Origin: Bifidobacterium platyrrhinorum
GTDB lineage: Bacteria; Actinomycetota; Actinomycetes; Actinomycetales; Bifidobacteriaceae
Length of the DNA: 64,000 nucleotides
Assembly (NCBI RefSeq): GCF_010667645.1
Contig: NZ_WHZV01000005.1
Span: 104,884-168,883 of the forward strand
Reading direction: 5' to 3'
Shown: in pieces, positions 50,961-59,696 of the stretch
Numbering within the stretch: the first letter of the stretch is position 1
Layout of the letters: every line of letters starts with the position of its first letter
Notes under the pieces: generated by a model
The model's input: the letters and a program-made list of their open reading frames with translations, nothing else
What the model was told of the DNA's origin: nothing
Database searches by the model: none
Position numbers and translations under genes: made by a program

Positions 50961-50990
50961 TTGCGTTTGGTACAGGTGACGCACTAGAGT
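50961..50990 (+). promoter_or_regulatory. Promoter of gap
   Basis: TTGCGT (50961-50966), an 18-base spacer and TAGAGT (50985-50990) form a good -35/-10 pair, giving a leader of about 60 bases before the gap ATG at 51060. Confidence 0.7.
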
Positions 50991-51059
50991 GGGCGATGTT
51001 GGTAAACAATGGCTCCGGTGTGCCCCGCGCGCCGGCGTCACCCTACAAGGGAGAATTAC

Positions 51060-52118
51060 ATGACAGTTAAGATTGGTATCAACGGCTTCGGTCGCATCGG
51101 TCGTCTCGCCTTCCGCCGCATCTTCGAGCTCCAGGCTCGCGGTGGCCAGGCCAGCGACATCGAAGTTGCCGCCATCAACGATCTGACCACCCCGGCCACG
51201 CTGGCCTACCTGCTGAAGTACGATTCCACCCACGGCACCTTCCGTCACGACGACGGCACGCCGGTCGACGTGAAGGCCACCGAGGACTCCATCGTCGTCG
51301 ACGGCAAGGAATACAAGGTCTACGCCGAGAAGGACGCCAACAACATTCCGTGGGTCAAGAACGACGGCGTCGAGTTCGTGCTCGAGTGCACCGGCTTCTA
51401 CACCTCCGCCGAGAAGTCCCAGGCCCACCTGAACGCCGGCGCCAAGAAGGTCCTGATCTCCGCCCCGGCCAAGGACGACGTCACCCCGACCGTCGTGTTC
51501 GGCGTGAACCACGACATCCTCAAGGCCTCCGACAACATCGTGTCCGCCGGCTCCTGCACCACCAACTCCATGGCCGCCATGGTCAAGCTGCTGGACGAGA
51601 AGTTCGGCATCAAGGCCGGCTTCATGACCACCATCCACGCCTACACCGGCACCCAGATGCTGCTGGACGGCCCGCGCGGCACCAAGACCGGCCGCAACCT
51701 GCGCGCCGCCGGCATCAACACCATCGCCCACTCCACCGGCGCCGCCAAGGCCATCGGCAAGGTCGTCCCGTCCGTCAACGGCAAGCTGCAGGGCCACGCC
51801 CAGCGCGTGCAGGTCCCGGACGGCTCCGTCACCGAGCTGACCACCGTCCTCAACACCGAGACCACCGCCGACGAGATCAACGCCGCCTTCAAGGCCGCCT
51901 TCTCCGACACGGATTACTACGGCTACAACGATGAGGGCATCGTCTCCTCCGACATCCTCGGCGACACCCACGGTGGCGTCTTCGACCCGACCCAGACCGA
52001 CGTCAACACCGTTGACGGCGTGACCCTGGCCCGCACGGTCTCCTTCTACGACAACGAGTACGGCTTCACCTCCAACATGATCCGCACCCTGCTGTACTTC
52101 GCCGAGATCTCCGAGTGA
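51060..52118 (+). CDS. gap: Glyceraldehyde-3-phosphate dehydrogenase
   Basis: NAD-dependent glycolytic dehydrogenase. 352 residues, normal. Nucleotide-binding [15 protein letters not shown] at the N-terminus, active-site cysteine in [19 protein letters not shown] with the catalytic histidine nearby, and [11 protein letters not shown] near the C-terminus. Strong codon bias (AAG, GCC, CTG almost throughout) and a GGGAGAATTAC site point to very high expression. Monocistronic, with its own promoter and a clear terminator. Confidence 0.98.
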   Translation: MTVKIGINGFGRIGRLAFRRIFELQARGGQASDIEVAAINDLTTPATLAYLLKYDSTHGTFRHDDGTPVDVKATEDSIVVDGKEYKVYAEKDANNIPWVKNDGVEFVLECTGFYTSAEKSQAHLNAGAKKVLISAPAKDDVTPTVVFGVNHDILKASDNIVSAGSCTTNSMAAMVKLLDEKFGIKAGFMTTIHAYTGTQMLLDGPRGTKTGRNLRAAGINTIAHSTGAAKAIGKVVPSVNGKLQGHAQRVQVPDGSVTELTTVLNTETTADEINAAFKAAFSDTDYYGYNDEGIVSSDILGDTHGGVFDPTQTDVNTVDGVTLARTVSFYDNEYGFTSNMIRTLLYFAEISE

Positions 52119-52165
52119 ATGGTCGCGGAGCGATCCGCAACCGTCCGTCACGGACCTAGGTGAAT

Positions 52166-52194
52166 GAAACCCCCGCCCTCGAAGCGGGGGTTTC
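52166..52194 (+). terminator. Rho-independent terminator of gap
   Basis: GAAACCCCCGC (52166-52176) and GCGGGGGTTTC (52184-52194) form an 11-bp stem with a seven-base loop followed by TTC. It stops only 17 bases before the ybaK start. Confidence 0.88.
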
Positions 52195-52198
52195 TTCG

Positions 52199-52204
52199 TA
52201 TCAT
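52199..52204 (+). promoter_or_regulatory. TATCAT -10 directly before ybaK
   Basis: TATCAT, then seven bases (GGGAGCC), then ATG at 52212. No room exists for a leader because the gap terminator ends at 52194; a leaderless message is the simplest reading. Confidence 0.6.
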
Positions 52205-52211
52205 GGGAGCC

Positions 52212-52718
52212 ATGGCGAAAAAGAAGCATGGGAAGGGCGCGGGATCCACTCCCGCGACCGTGCAGCTGGAGAAGGCGGGCGTCGCGTTCACACCCTACGA
52301 ATACGAGCATTCAAACGACCACATGGACGACGGCTACGGCGTGGAGGCCGCGAAGAAGCTCGGATTCGACGAGCACCAGGTGTTCAAGACGCTGATGGCG
52401 GACACGGGTTCGGAACGCGTGGTGGGCGTCGTGCCGGTGTCCGGCCATATGGACCTCAAGGCCCTCGCCGCCGCCGTGGGCGCGAAGAAGGCCGTGATGG
52501 CCGACCCGAAGGTCGCGATGCGCGAATCCGGCTACGTCGTCGGCGGCATCTCCCCGCTCGGCCAGAGGACGCATCACAGGACGGTGCTCGACGAAAGCGC
52601 CCTCGGGTTCGATACGATCCTCGTCTCCGGGGGCAAGCGCGGATTCTCGGTCGGCATCTCCCCCGAGGACCTGCTCAAGGTGCTCGACGCCGTCGCCGCC
52701 CCCATCGGCACCTGGTAG
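52212..52718 (+). CDS. ybaK: YbaK/EbsC-family Cys-tRNA(Pro) deacylase
   Basis: Editing protein that removes cysteine wrongly attached to tRNA-Pro. 168 residues, the usual size. Core blocks are VFKTLMADTGSERVVGVVPV, MDLKALAAAVGAKKAVMAD, SGYVVGGISPLGQR and ILVSGGKRGFSVGISPEDL, all typical of the single-domain YbaK form. The start was placed at 52212 (MAKKKHG), seven bases after TATCAT; an ATG three codons earlier overlaps that box. The stop codon runs straight into ten G residues. Confidence 0.93.
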   Translation: MAKKKHGKGAGSTPATVQLEKAGVAFTPYEYEHSNDHMDDGYGVEAAKKLGFDEHQVFKTLMADTGSERVVGVVPVSGHMDLKALAAAVGAKKAVMADPKVAMRESGYVVGGISPLGQRTHHRTVLDESALGFDTILVSGGKRGFSVGISPEDLLKVLDAVAAPIGTW

Positions 52719-52727
52719 GGGGGGGGG
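52718..52727 (+). repeat. Run of ten G residues at the ybaK stop
   Basis: A G10 homopolymer begins with the last base of the ybaK TAG. It is outside every reading frame called here, so slippage would not change a protein, but could alter the distance to the terminator hairpin. Confidence 0.9.
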
Positions 52728-52738
52728 CGGCCCGACCT

Positions 52739-52772
52739 CGTGACGGCCCGGACCGGCTCCCGGACCGTCACG
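52739..52772. terminator. Terminator hairpin between convergent ybaK and the zinc-ribbon gene
   Basis: CGTGACGG-C-CCGG and CCGG-A-CCGTCACG form a nearly perfect stem with an eight-base loop. One arm overlaps the stop codon of the minus-strand gene. It may serve both genes; neither side has a strong T-run. Confidence 0.6.
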
Positions 52773-54048
52773 ACAAATCGACCACGATGCAGTCCTTGAA
52801 TTCGTAGCCCTGCGCGTCGCACCAGTTCCACGCGTCGGATTCGTTCGAGAACGCCTCTCCGGAGAGCATCACGTAGTACATGGTCGTGCCGGTCTTCTGA
52901 TAGGTGGGCCAATCCCCCGACCACACCAGCAGGATCTTCGGATGCTTGAGCTTGAGCTCCAGGTACTGCTGCCAGATCTGCTGGTAGTTCCAGGTGTGCC
53001 CTTCGGCGTACATGCCGTAGTTCTTGCTGGACAGCTGGTTGGTGAAAGTCGTCAGGAAGGTCGAGGCGCGCGGCTTGTCGTGCGCGATCTGACGTTCGAT
53101 GGCGGCCTTGGCCGCATCCTCGCGTTCCTGCTCGTCGGAGGAGTCCGAACCGGACAGGCCGTCGGAGTCCGAACCGGACGAGCCGGACGACGACCCCGAC
53201 GAACCGGACGAATCGGCGGAACCGGATGATTCCTGGCCGAGCTTGCAGGAGACGCTGATCGTGCGCGCCCCCGAACCGGACGAGGTCTCGGACGGCACGA
53301 ACCAGTACTGCGACGGCAGGTAGACGATGGTCGCATTCGCGGAGGAACCGGACTTCGCCGTGACCGGGTCGCCGGAGAAGTCGAACAGCGCATCGGCGAA
53401 CACGGCGCCGTCGGCGTCGGTGAGCGTGATGCGCGTGGCGTCGTCGTCCAGTCTCAGACTCGATTTGGAACCGCACGATTGGGTGATCCTGACCTTGACG
53501 ACCAGGTTGGAGCCTTCCGTGTCGAACGATCTGAGATCGATTTTGGGCGCCTTCTCGCACACCTCGACGGTGAGCGAATCGTCCGAACCGGAGGAACCCG
53601 TCTTCGCTGACCCGGAGGAGGCGGAGGATTCCGCGGACGACGCCGCTCCCCCGTCTGCGAACCCGAACGTCCGGGCCATCCACATGCGCGTGGGCGGGAT
53701 GAAGGTCATGGCCAGCACCATCACCAATACGGCCAGCACCGCCACCGCCGCGATGATGCCTGTCTTCAGCCGGTCCCGCCCTCCGGCGGGTGCGGCGACC
53801 ACCGTTCCGCCGCCGGCGCCCGGCACCGTTCCCGCCATGGACGAACCGTCGGACGCCCCTGCCGGCGAATTCTCCGGCAGGGGGATCGGTTGCGTCGGCA
53901 TTGTGACGGGGGCTTGAGGAACCGCCGCCGGCGCGGGGGCGACGCCGTCGACGACCGTCGCGCCCCAATCCTCCCGTTCATGACCGCAGTTCTGGCAGAA
54001 CCGGTCGTCGTCGCCCAACCTTGCGCCGCATTCCGAACAGTATCGCAT
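52768..54048 (-). CDS. Zinc-ribbon membrane protein of unknown role
   Basis: 426 residues: N-terminal zinc ribbon with CSECGARLGDDDRFCQNCGH (residues 4-25), a Pro/Ala/Gly-rich linker, a membrane span at about 95-120, then an outside part with a domain (about 150-265) and a Ser/Gly/Asp tract (about 270-310), and a C-terminal domain with YQQIWQQYLELKLKHPKIL and DAWNWCDAQGYEFKDC. It resembles bifidobacterial zinc-ribbon surface proteins without known function. Start ATG 54048 has GAGGAGACGGGG; an ATG 12 codons earlier with GAGGTACC is a fair alternative. Convergent with ybaK. Confidence 0.75.
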   Translation of the reverse strand: MRYCSECGARLGDDDRFCQNCGHEREDWGATVVDGVAPAPAAVPQAPVTMPTQPIPLPENSPAGASDGSSMAGTVPGAGGGTVVAAPAGGRDRLKTGIIAAVAVLAVLVMVLAMTFIPPTRMWMARTFGFADGGAASSAESSASSGSAKTGSSGSDDSLTVEVCEKAPKIDLRSFDTEGSNLVVKVRITQSCGSKSSLRLDDDATRITLTDADGAVFADALFDFSGDPVTAKSGSSANATIVYLPSQYWFVPSETSSGSGARTISVSCKLGQESSGSADSSGSSGSSSGSSGSDSDGLSGSDSSDEQEREDAAKAAIERQIAHDKPRASTFLTTFTNQLSSKNYGMYAEGHTWNYQQIWQQYLELKLKHPKILLVWSGDWPTYQKTGTTMYYVMLSGEAFSNESDAWNWCDAQGYEFKDCIVVDLS

Positions 54049-54120
54049 CCCCGTCTCCTCGCTCCCTTGGCTCTCCCCTTCCATGGTACCTCGCGGAGCG
54101 TGTCATACGCCCGGTTACGG

Positions 54121-54155
54121 CGATGGGGCGGGTGCATGACGCACCCGCCCCATCG
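54121..54155 (-). terminator. 15-bp hairpin after the pyr operon
   Basis: CGATGGGGCGGGTGC (54121-54135) and GCACCCGCCCCATCG (54141-54155) pair perfectly around a five-base loop, 80 bases past the pyrE stop. No T-run follows on the minus strand. It probably ends the pyr operon. Confidence 0.7.
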
Positions 54156-54234
54156 AATCACGACTCCGGATCACGGCACTATGCCAGGGAACCCTTGCCG
54201 GAAGGCATCACGCCCTACCGGGGGTTCCGCCGTT

Positions 54235-54936
54235 TCACGCGCCGTAGCGTTCGAGGTACGCGTCGGCCGCGGCCTTGATGGCGTCGGTCACGTACGGTTC
54301 GCCGGAATCGGTGAGGATCGAACGCCCCGCCTCGAAGATCTCGCGCACGTTCGCGATGGCGAACACGGGGAAGCCGAACTCGGCCTCGACGGCCTTCACC
54401 GCGGACAGGTCGGAATCCTTGGTCTTCTCCATGCGGTCGACGGACAGCACGAGACCGACGACCTCGACGTCCGCCTCGGCCTTGAGCTTCGGGATGACCT
54501 CGCGCACGGCGGTGCCGGCGGTCATCACGTCGTCGACGAGCAGCACCTTCATGCCGTCCTTCAACTGGGTGCCGACCATCATGCCGCCGTCGCCGTGGTC
54601 CTTCTTCTCCTTGCGGTCGAACGTGTAGCCGACCTCCATGCCGTGGGCGGAGGTCAGGGCGATCGCGGTGGACACGCCCAGCGGGATGCCCTTGTACGCC
54701 GGTCCGAACACGGTGTCGATGTCCTTGGGCAGGTTGCCGGCCTCGATCTCGACGGCGATCTTCTCGGCGTAGAACGCGCCGAGCGTGGCGATCTTGCGGC
54801 CGTCGTCGAATGCGCCCGCGTTGATGAAGTACGGGGACTTGCGTCCGGACTTCAGCGTGAAGTCGCCGAACTTGAGCGCCTTGGATTCGAGCAGGAACTG
54901 CGTGAATCGGATGTCGAGCGATGCGTTGTCGGTCAT
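54235..54936 (-). CDS. pyrE: Orotate phosphoribosyltransferase
   Basis: Joins orotate to PRPP to make OMP. 233 residues. The PRPP-binding motif [16 protein letters not shown] is near residue 135; [15 protein letters not shown] and [15 protein letters not shown] mark the orotate-side loops. The start at 54936 follows GGAAGGAAAAGAC; a Met 11 codons upstream lacks support. Last gene of the operon after pyrD, with a 39-base gap. Confidence 0.96.
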   Translation of the reverse strand: MTDNASLDIRFTQFLLESKALKFGDFTLKSGRKSPYFINAGAFDDGRKIATLGAFYAEKIAVEIEAGNLPKDIDTVFGPAYKGIPLGVSTAIALTSAHGMEVGYTFDRKEKKDHGDGGMMVGTQLKDGMKVLLVDDVMTAGTAVREVIPKLKAEADVEVVGLVLSVDRMEKTKDSDLSAVKAVEAEFGFPVFAIANVREIFEAGRSILTDSGEPYVTDAIKAAADAYLERYGA

Positions 54937-54975
54937 GTCTTTTCCTTCCTTCGTTGCGGAATCGGCCAATGCGGC

Positions 54976-55932
54976 TCAGCGCCAGGTCTCGCCGGCGGCG
55001 AGTTTGGCGGCGAGTTCGGGGCGGTCGTCGAGCAGGTCGTCGAGCTCGCGGGCCACGCGCAGCGGCGCGACCGGATCGAACAGGGCCGCGGCCCCCACCT
55101 CGACGGCGTTCGCGCCCGCGTACAGGTATTCGAGCGCCTTCTCGCCGGAGTCGACGCCGCCGATGCCGATGATCGGGATGTCGGGCAGCACGGTGCGCGT
55201 GCGGTAGACGGCGACCAGGCCCATCGGCAGCACGGCCGGACCGGACACGCCGCCGGTCGTGTTCGCGATGATCGGCTCGCCGGTGCGGATGTTGATGCGC
55301 ATGCCGAGCAGCGTGTTGATCATGCTCAGCGCGTCGGCGCCGTGCTCGACGGCGGCGCGCGCCGGCACGGTGATGTCGGTCACGTTCGGCGTGAGCTTGA
55401 TGATCATCGGCTTGTCGGTCATCGGGCGCAGCTTGTCCATGAGCTTGGCGAGCGCGACCGGGTCGGTGCCGACGCTCATGCCGCCGTGCGTCACGTTCGG
55501 GCAGCTCACGTTGATCTCGAGCATGTCCGCGTCGGAGTCGGCGAGCTTGGCGACGACGGCCGCATAGTCGTCGTCGCAGTGGCCGGCCACGTTGGCCACG
55601 ACCGTGGCGCCCGCCTTCTTGAGCTTGGGCAGGTCGTCCTCGAGATAATGGTCGACGCCCGGGTTCTGCAGGCCGACCGCGTTGATGTTGGATGCGGGCC
55701 CCTCGGCGGTGCGCGGCGACGGGTTGCCCTCCCACGGCACGGGCGAGCAGCCCTTGGTGGAGACGGCGCCCAGCTGGCTCACGTCGTAGAACCAGCGCAC
55801 GGCCGCGTACTGGAAAGTGCCGGAGGCGGTGCCCACCGGGTTCTTCCACGTGACGCCCGCCACCTGGGTGGGGTGCTTCCACTCGTGCGCCTCGTACAGG
55901 TTGATATGGTCCGTATGCTTCGCGTCGGTCAT
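54976..55932 (-). CDS. pyrD: Dihydroorotate dehydrogenase, class 1B catalytic subunit
   Basis: FMN enzyme that oxidises dihydroorotate to orotate. 318 residues. Class 1 features are NPVGTASGTFQYA, the active-site cysteine region LEINVSCPNVTHGGM, MIIKLTPNVTDI, and the FMN phosphate region IIGIGGVDSGEKALEYL. The Cys active base and an adjacent pyrK show it is the NAD-linked heteromeric 1B form. Start 55932 follows GGGGGAAGTGACG; pyrK ends two bases before, so coupling is likely. Confidence 0.95.
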   Translation of the reverse strand: MTDAKHTDHINLYEAHEWKHPTQVAGVTWKNPVGTASGTFQYAAVRWFYDVSQLGAVSTKGCSPVPWEGNPSPRTAEGPASNINAVGLQNPGVDHYLEDDLPKLKKAGATVVANVAGHCDDDYAAVVAKLADSDADMLEINVSCPNVTHGGMSVGTDPVALAKLMDKLRPMTDKPMIIKLTPNVTDITVPARAAVEHGADALSMINTLLGMRINIRTGEPIIANTTGGVSGPAVLPMGLVAVYRTRTVLPDIPIIGIGGVDSGEKALEYLYAGANAVEVGAAALFDPVAPLRVARELDDLLDDRPELAAKLAAGETWR

Positions 55933-55934
55933 CG

Positions 55935-56762
55935 TCACTTCCCCCATCCGAGCTGTTCGCGGGTGAACACCGGTCCGTCGGCGCACACCTTGAGTCGTCC
56001 GTCCACGGTGTCCACGGTGCACAGCACGCAGGTGCCGTAGCCGCAGCCCATGCGCTGCTCCATGCTCAGTTGGCAGGCGAGGTCGCGTTCCGCGGCCCAT
56101 GCGGCGACGGCCTTCATCATCGGCAGCGGACCGCAGGACAGGATCACCGTGTCGAGGCCGTCGACGGTGAGACCGCCGTCCGCTTCGAGACGGTCGAGCA
56201 GGGTGATGACGTTGCCTTCCGACTCGTCGATGCTCACCGTCGCGTCGGCGAACGGCTCGACGAACCGGTCGGCGAAATGCTCGTTGCGGTAGCCGAACAC
56301 GGCGGTGGTGCGCGTGGCCGGGTCGTCGGCGAGGCTCTGGGCCGTGTAGATGAGCGGCGGCACGCCGAGGCCGCCGGCGACGAGCACGTAGTGGGCGGCC
56401 GTCTTCGTGTTGAACGGCCGTCCCAGGGGACCGAGCACCTGGATCGTGTCGCCGGCCTCGAGCCGCGCGAATCCGGCGGTGCCCTTGCCGACGACGGCGA
56501 AGATGACGCTCACCTCGTCGTCATGCGTCTCGCTCACGCCGAACGGCCGGGGCATGGGCATCATCGGGTCGTCGGTGAAGATGTTGACGAACTGCGCGGG
56601 GCGCGCGTGCTCGGCGATGTACGGATCGCGGAAGGTCAGCCGGATGACGCCCGGCGTGAGTTCGGTGACGTCGGTGACGTCGACGGGATGGCGCGGCGGG
56701 AAGAACCCCGCGGCGACGGCCTCGTTCACCACGTCGTAGGTCGGGGTGAAGGTGGCGCTCAT
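55935..56762 (-). CDS. pyrK: Dihydroorotate dehydrogenase electron transfer subunit
   Basis: Passes electrons from PyrD to NAD through FAD and a 2Fe-2S cluster. 275 residues: ferredoxin-reductase-like FAD part with MPMPRPFGVSE and VLGPLGRPFN, NAD-binding ILVAGGLGVPP-like YVLVAGGLGVPPLIYTAQ, and the C-terminal cluster cysteines MGCGYGTCVLCTVD plus the later CADGPVF. The four ligands are complete. Lies between pyrF and pyrD. Confidence 0.94.
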   Translation of the reverse strand: MSATFTPTYDVVNEAVAAGFFPPRHPVDVTDVTELTPGVIRLTFRDPYIAEHARPAQFVNIFTDDPMMPMPRPFGVSETHDDEVSVIFAVVGKGTAGFARLEAGDTIQVLGPLGRPFNTKTAAHYVLVAGGLGVPPLIYTAQSLADDPATRTTAVFGYRNEHFADRFVEPFADATVSIDESEGNVITLLDRLEADGGLTVDGLDTVILSCGPLPMMKAVAAWAAERDLACQLSMEQRMGCGYGTCVLCTVDTVDGRLKVCADGPVFTREQLGWGK

Positions 56763-56834
56763 GATGCTCCTTACGTTGGTCGTTTCTGTGGTTGCGATGG
56801 TCGGGATGCGACGTCGGCTCCGCCGGCTTGGGGG

Positions 56835-57782
56835 CTACAGCACCGCGCGCAGGTCGTCGCGCATGGCCAGCGCGGCGTCGCGTGCGGTCTCGGCGACGAG
56901 CGCGAGCGCGTCGTCGCAGGACATGGACGCGTTCCAGCGACCGCTCCTCTTCCATGCGCCGATGATGCCGCGCGACGAGTTGACGATCGCGCCGGAACCG
57001 TCCGCGTCGAACATGCCGCGCACGTCGGCGGCGGTGCCGCCCTGCGCGCCGTATCCGGGCACGAGGAAGAAGGTGTGCGGCATGCGCGCGCGCAGCGCCC
57101 TGCCCTCCTCGGGATGGGTGGCGCCGACGACCGCGCCGACGCGCGAATAGCCGTGTCCGCCGATCGAGTCGGCGCCCCAGCCCTCGACGAGGTCGGCGAC
57201 GTGCTCGTAGACCTTCGACCCGTCGGCGAGGTCGAGCATCTGCAGTTCGCTGGACGAGGGGTTGGAGGTGCGCACGAGCACGAACAGGTCCTTGTCGCTC
57301 TCCTTGGCGGCGTCGACGAACGGGGTGATGCCGTCGGTGCCGAGGTACGGGTTGACGGTCACCGCGTCCACCTTCCACGGATCGAACCCGCTCACGCCGG
57401 TGAGCATGCGCGCGTAGGCGGCGGCGGTGGAGCCGATGTCGCCGCGCTTGACGTCGGCGAGCACATACAGGCCGCGGCTGGCCGCGTATTCGCAGGTCAT
57501 CGTGTACACGTCGACGCCGGCGGGGCCGAGCGCCTCGTACATGGCGATCTGCGGTTTGACGGCGGGCACGAGCCCGGCGATCGCGTCGATGATTGTGCGG
57601 TTGAATTCGAAGCAGGCGACGGCGAGCTGCGCGGCCGGCGCCTCGTCCGGGCTTTCGACCGAGTCGCGTACCTCATCGGCGAAACCGGCCGTCACCTGCG
57701 GCGGCACCAGCGCCTCGGTGGGGTCGAGTCCGACGACGCTCGGGTTCTGCGTCTCGTTGATCGCGTCGATCAGGCGGTCCAT
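56835..57782 (-). CDS. pyrF: Orotidine-5'-phosphate decarboxylase (group 2)
   Basis: Final step to UMP. 315 residues, the longer type-2 form of actinobacteria. The catalytic block YVLADVKRGDIGSTAAAYA with Lys and Asp is clear, with VNPYLGTDGI and FFLVPGYGAQGGTAADV for phosphate binding. Start 57782 follows AACGAAAGGAAACGC. 72 bases separate it from pyrK. Confidence 0.96.
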   Translation of the reverse strand: MDRLIDAINETQNPSVVGLDPTEALVPPQVTAGFADEVRDSVESPDEAPAAQLAVACFEFNRTIIDAIAGLVPAVKPQIAMYEALGPAGVDVYTMTCEYAASRGLYVLADVKRGDIGSTAAAYARMLTGVSGFDPWKVDAVTVNPYLGTDGITPFVDAAKESDKDLFVLVRTSNPSSSELQMLDLADGSKVYEHVADLVEGWGADSIGGHGYSRVGAVVGATHPEEGRALRARMPHTFFLVPGYGAQGGTAADVRGMFDADGSGAIVNSSRGIIGAWKRSGRWNASMSCDDALALVAETARDAALAMRDDLRAVL

Positions 57783-57803
57783 GCGTTTCCTTTCGTTGAT
57801 GTC

Positions 57804-59252
57804 CTACAGGCGGCTGAACGCCATTTCGCCGCCGATGATGGTGGCGAGCGGGCGACCGGTCACGGCCCATCCGCCGAACGGGGTGTTGCGTGCCTTCGAG
57901 TGGAATGCCTCCGGGTCGACGGTCCAAGCGCGGGAGGTGTCGAGCACGACCAGGCCGATGCCTTCGGCATCCTTCACCGCGCCCAGGTCGAGCACGCGCT
58001 TGGCGTCCGGTTCGCGCGAGGCGTCGGTCTCGCGGTCGAGCAGCGCGGTCACGTCGGTGGCCTCGTGGCCCATGAGGCGCATCGGTTCGACGCTCATCAG
58101 TTCGATGAGCCGTTCGTCGGAGATGTAGCCGCCGTCGACGAGGGTCCTGTGGCAGACCCCGTACGCGCATTCGAGGCCGATGATGCCGTTGGGGGCGTCG
58201 AGGAACCCGCGTTCCTTCTCCTCCATGGTGTGCGGCGCGTGGTCGGTGGCGAGCAGGTCGACGGTGCCGTCGGCGACGGCCTCGCAGGTGGCCTTGCGGT
58301 CGGCTTCCGAACGCAGCGGCGGGTTCATCTTGGCGAGCGTGCCGTATTCGAGCAGCGCCTCGTCGCTCAGGGAGAGGTAGTGGGGCGCGGTCTCGCAGGT
58401 GACGGGCAGCCCTTCGGCCTTGGCGGCGCGGATCGCCTCGAAGCTGCCGGCGGTGCTCACATGCTGGAAGTGCACGTGCACACCGGTCTCGCGGGCCTTG
58501 GCGATGTCACGCGCGACGATCTTCAGCTCGGTGTCCTCGGGGATGCCGGGCACGCCGAGTTCGCGCGAGACCGGTCCCTCGTTCACCGCGCCCGTGTCGT
58601 GGTGTTCGCAATGCTCGATGAGCGGCAGTCCGGACTCCTTGGCGAGCGCGAACACCGCGTCGAGCGTCTCGGGGGTGACGGCCGAACCGTCGTCGCTGAT
58701 CGCGGTGACCGGATGCGCGAGCTGGTCGGCGTCCTTCATGTCGTCGCCGACGCCGGGCATGTGGCGGCGCCAATGCTCCAGTTCGGTGGCCTCACGGCCG
58801 GCGCGGCCCTTGGACGCGCACACGCACAGGTCGTAGCGCACCGGCAGCGTCACGTCGTGGTCGGCCGCGTAATGCTGGAGGAAGTCGATGACGTCGTCGC
58901 GGCCCGTCGACAGCACCTCCCGCGCGCCGGGGGCGTCCGGATCGGCGATCGTCTCGCCGTCCATCGCGGGCACGGTGTTCGGCATGATGAGCACGTCGGT
59001 GTAGCCGCCGGAGGCCGACGCGGCGCAACCGGAGACCATCGACTCCTTGTAGGTCTGCCCGGGATCGCGGAAGTGCACGTGCGGGTCGGCGAATCCGGGG
59101 GCGAGCGTAAGACCGGTGGCGTCGATCTCGAGGGCGTCGAAGCCGGACGCGCCGGAACGCTCCCCCTCCAGCAGCGCATCGGCCGCCAGCGGCACCTTCA
59201 CGTCGATGATCTCGTCGGTGTTCCATACCTTGATGTTGCGCAGCGTCGGCAT
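57804..59252 (-). CDS. pyrC: Dihydroorotase
   Basis: Zinc amidohydrolase closing carbamoyl aspartate to dihydroorotate. 482 residues, class I type. Metal ligands: DPHVHFRDPGQTYKE, HCEHHDTG, HFQHVSTAGS, and the aspartate in LLATDHAPHTMEEK; NPPLRSEADR is also conserved. A VPAMDGETIADPDAPG insert makes it slightly longer than average. Start 59252 follows AAGGAGCCGAC. Nine bases separate it from pyrI. Confidence 0.96.
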   Translation of the reverse strand: MPTLRNIKVWNTDEIIDVKVPLAADALLEGERSGASGFDALEIDATGLTLAPGFADPHVHFRDPGQTYKESMVSGCAASASGGYTDVLIMPNTVPAMDGETIADPDAPGAREVLSTGRDDVIDFLQHYAADHDVTLPVRYDLCVCASKGRAGREATELEHWRRHMPGVGDDMKDADQLAHPVTAISDDGSAVTPETLDAVFALAKESGLPLIEHCEHHDTGAVNEGPVSRELGVPGIPEDTELKIVARDIAKARETGVHVHFQHVSTAGSFEAIRAAKAEGLPVTCETAPHYLSLSDEALLEYGTLAKMNPPLRSEADRKATCEAVADGTVDLLATDHAPHTMEEKERGFLDAPNGIIGLECAYGVCHRTLVDGGYISDERLIELMSVEPMRLMGHEATDVTALLDRETDASREPDAKRVLDLGAVKDAEGIGLVVLDTSRAWTVDPEAFHSKARNTPFGGWAVTGRPLATIIGGEMAFSRL

Positions 59253-59261
59253 GTCGGCTCC

Positions 59262-59696
59262 TTACAGTTTCGCTTCCTCGTCGCAGTAGTCGCAGCGGTA
59301 CTCCTGGCGCTCCGAATGCGTCAGGTGGAACATCTGCTCGATGCCGCGTTCGGTGGTGGTCACGCAACGCGGGTTGCGGCAGGTGAGGATGTTCACCACG
59401 TGCTCGGGCAGCGTGGGCGTCTTCTTCTCGACGATCCTGCCGCCGCGCACGATGCCGACGGTCGCGGTGCGCGCGACGAGGCCGAGCACGTCGAGGTCGA
59501 TGGACGGACCCTTCTTGCCGTCTTCGTCCTCGATCTTGATGATGTCCTTCGTGCCGTACAGATGGCTGTCGGTGTTCATGATGAGGGCGAGCTTGGTCTT
59601 CGCCGGGTTGATCTTCAGGTACTCGAGCACCTTCAGCGCGGTGCCGGCGGGCACGTGGTCGATGATGATGCCGTTCTGGATGCTGGTGACCTCCAT
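59262..59696 (-). CDS. pyrI: Aspartate transcarbamoylase regulatory subunit
   Basis: Binds CTP and ATP to tune PyrB. 144 residues, normal. N-terminal allosteric domain (GIIIDHVPAGTALKVLEYL), and the C-terminal zinc site with four cysteines, TCRNPRC and YRCDYC. The ATG shares its A with the pyrB stop (TGATG at 59694-59698), so translation is coupled to pyrB. Its presence indicates allosteric control of the pathway by nucleotides. Confidence 0.96.
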   Translation of the reverse strand: MEVTSIQNGIIIDHVPAGTALKVLEYLKINPAKTKLALIMNTDSHLYGTKDIIKIEDEDGKKGPSIDLDVLGLVARTATVGIVRGGRIVEKKTPTLPEHVVNILTCRNPRCVTTTERGIEQMFHLTHSERQEYRCDYCDEEAKL

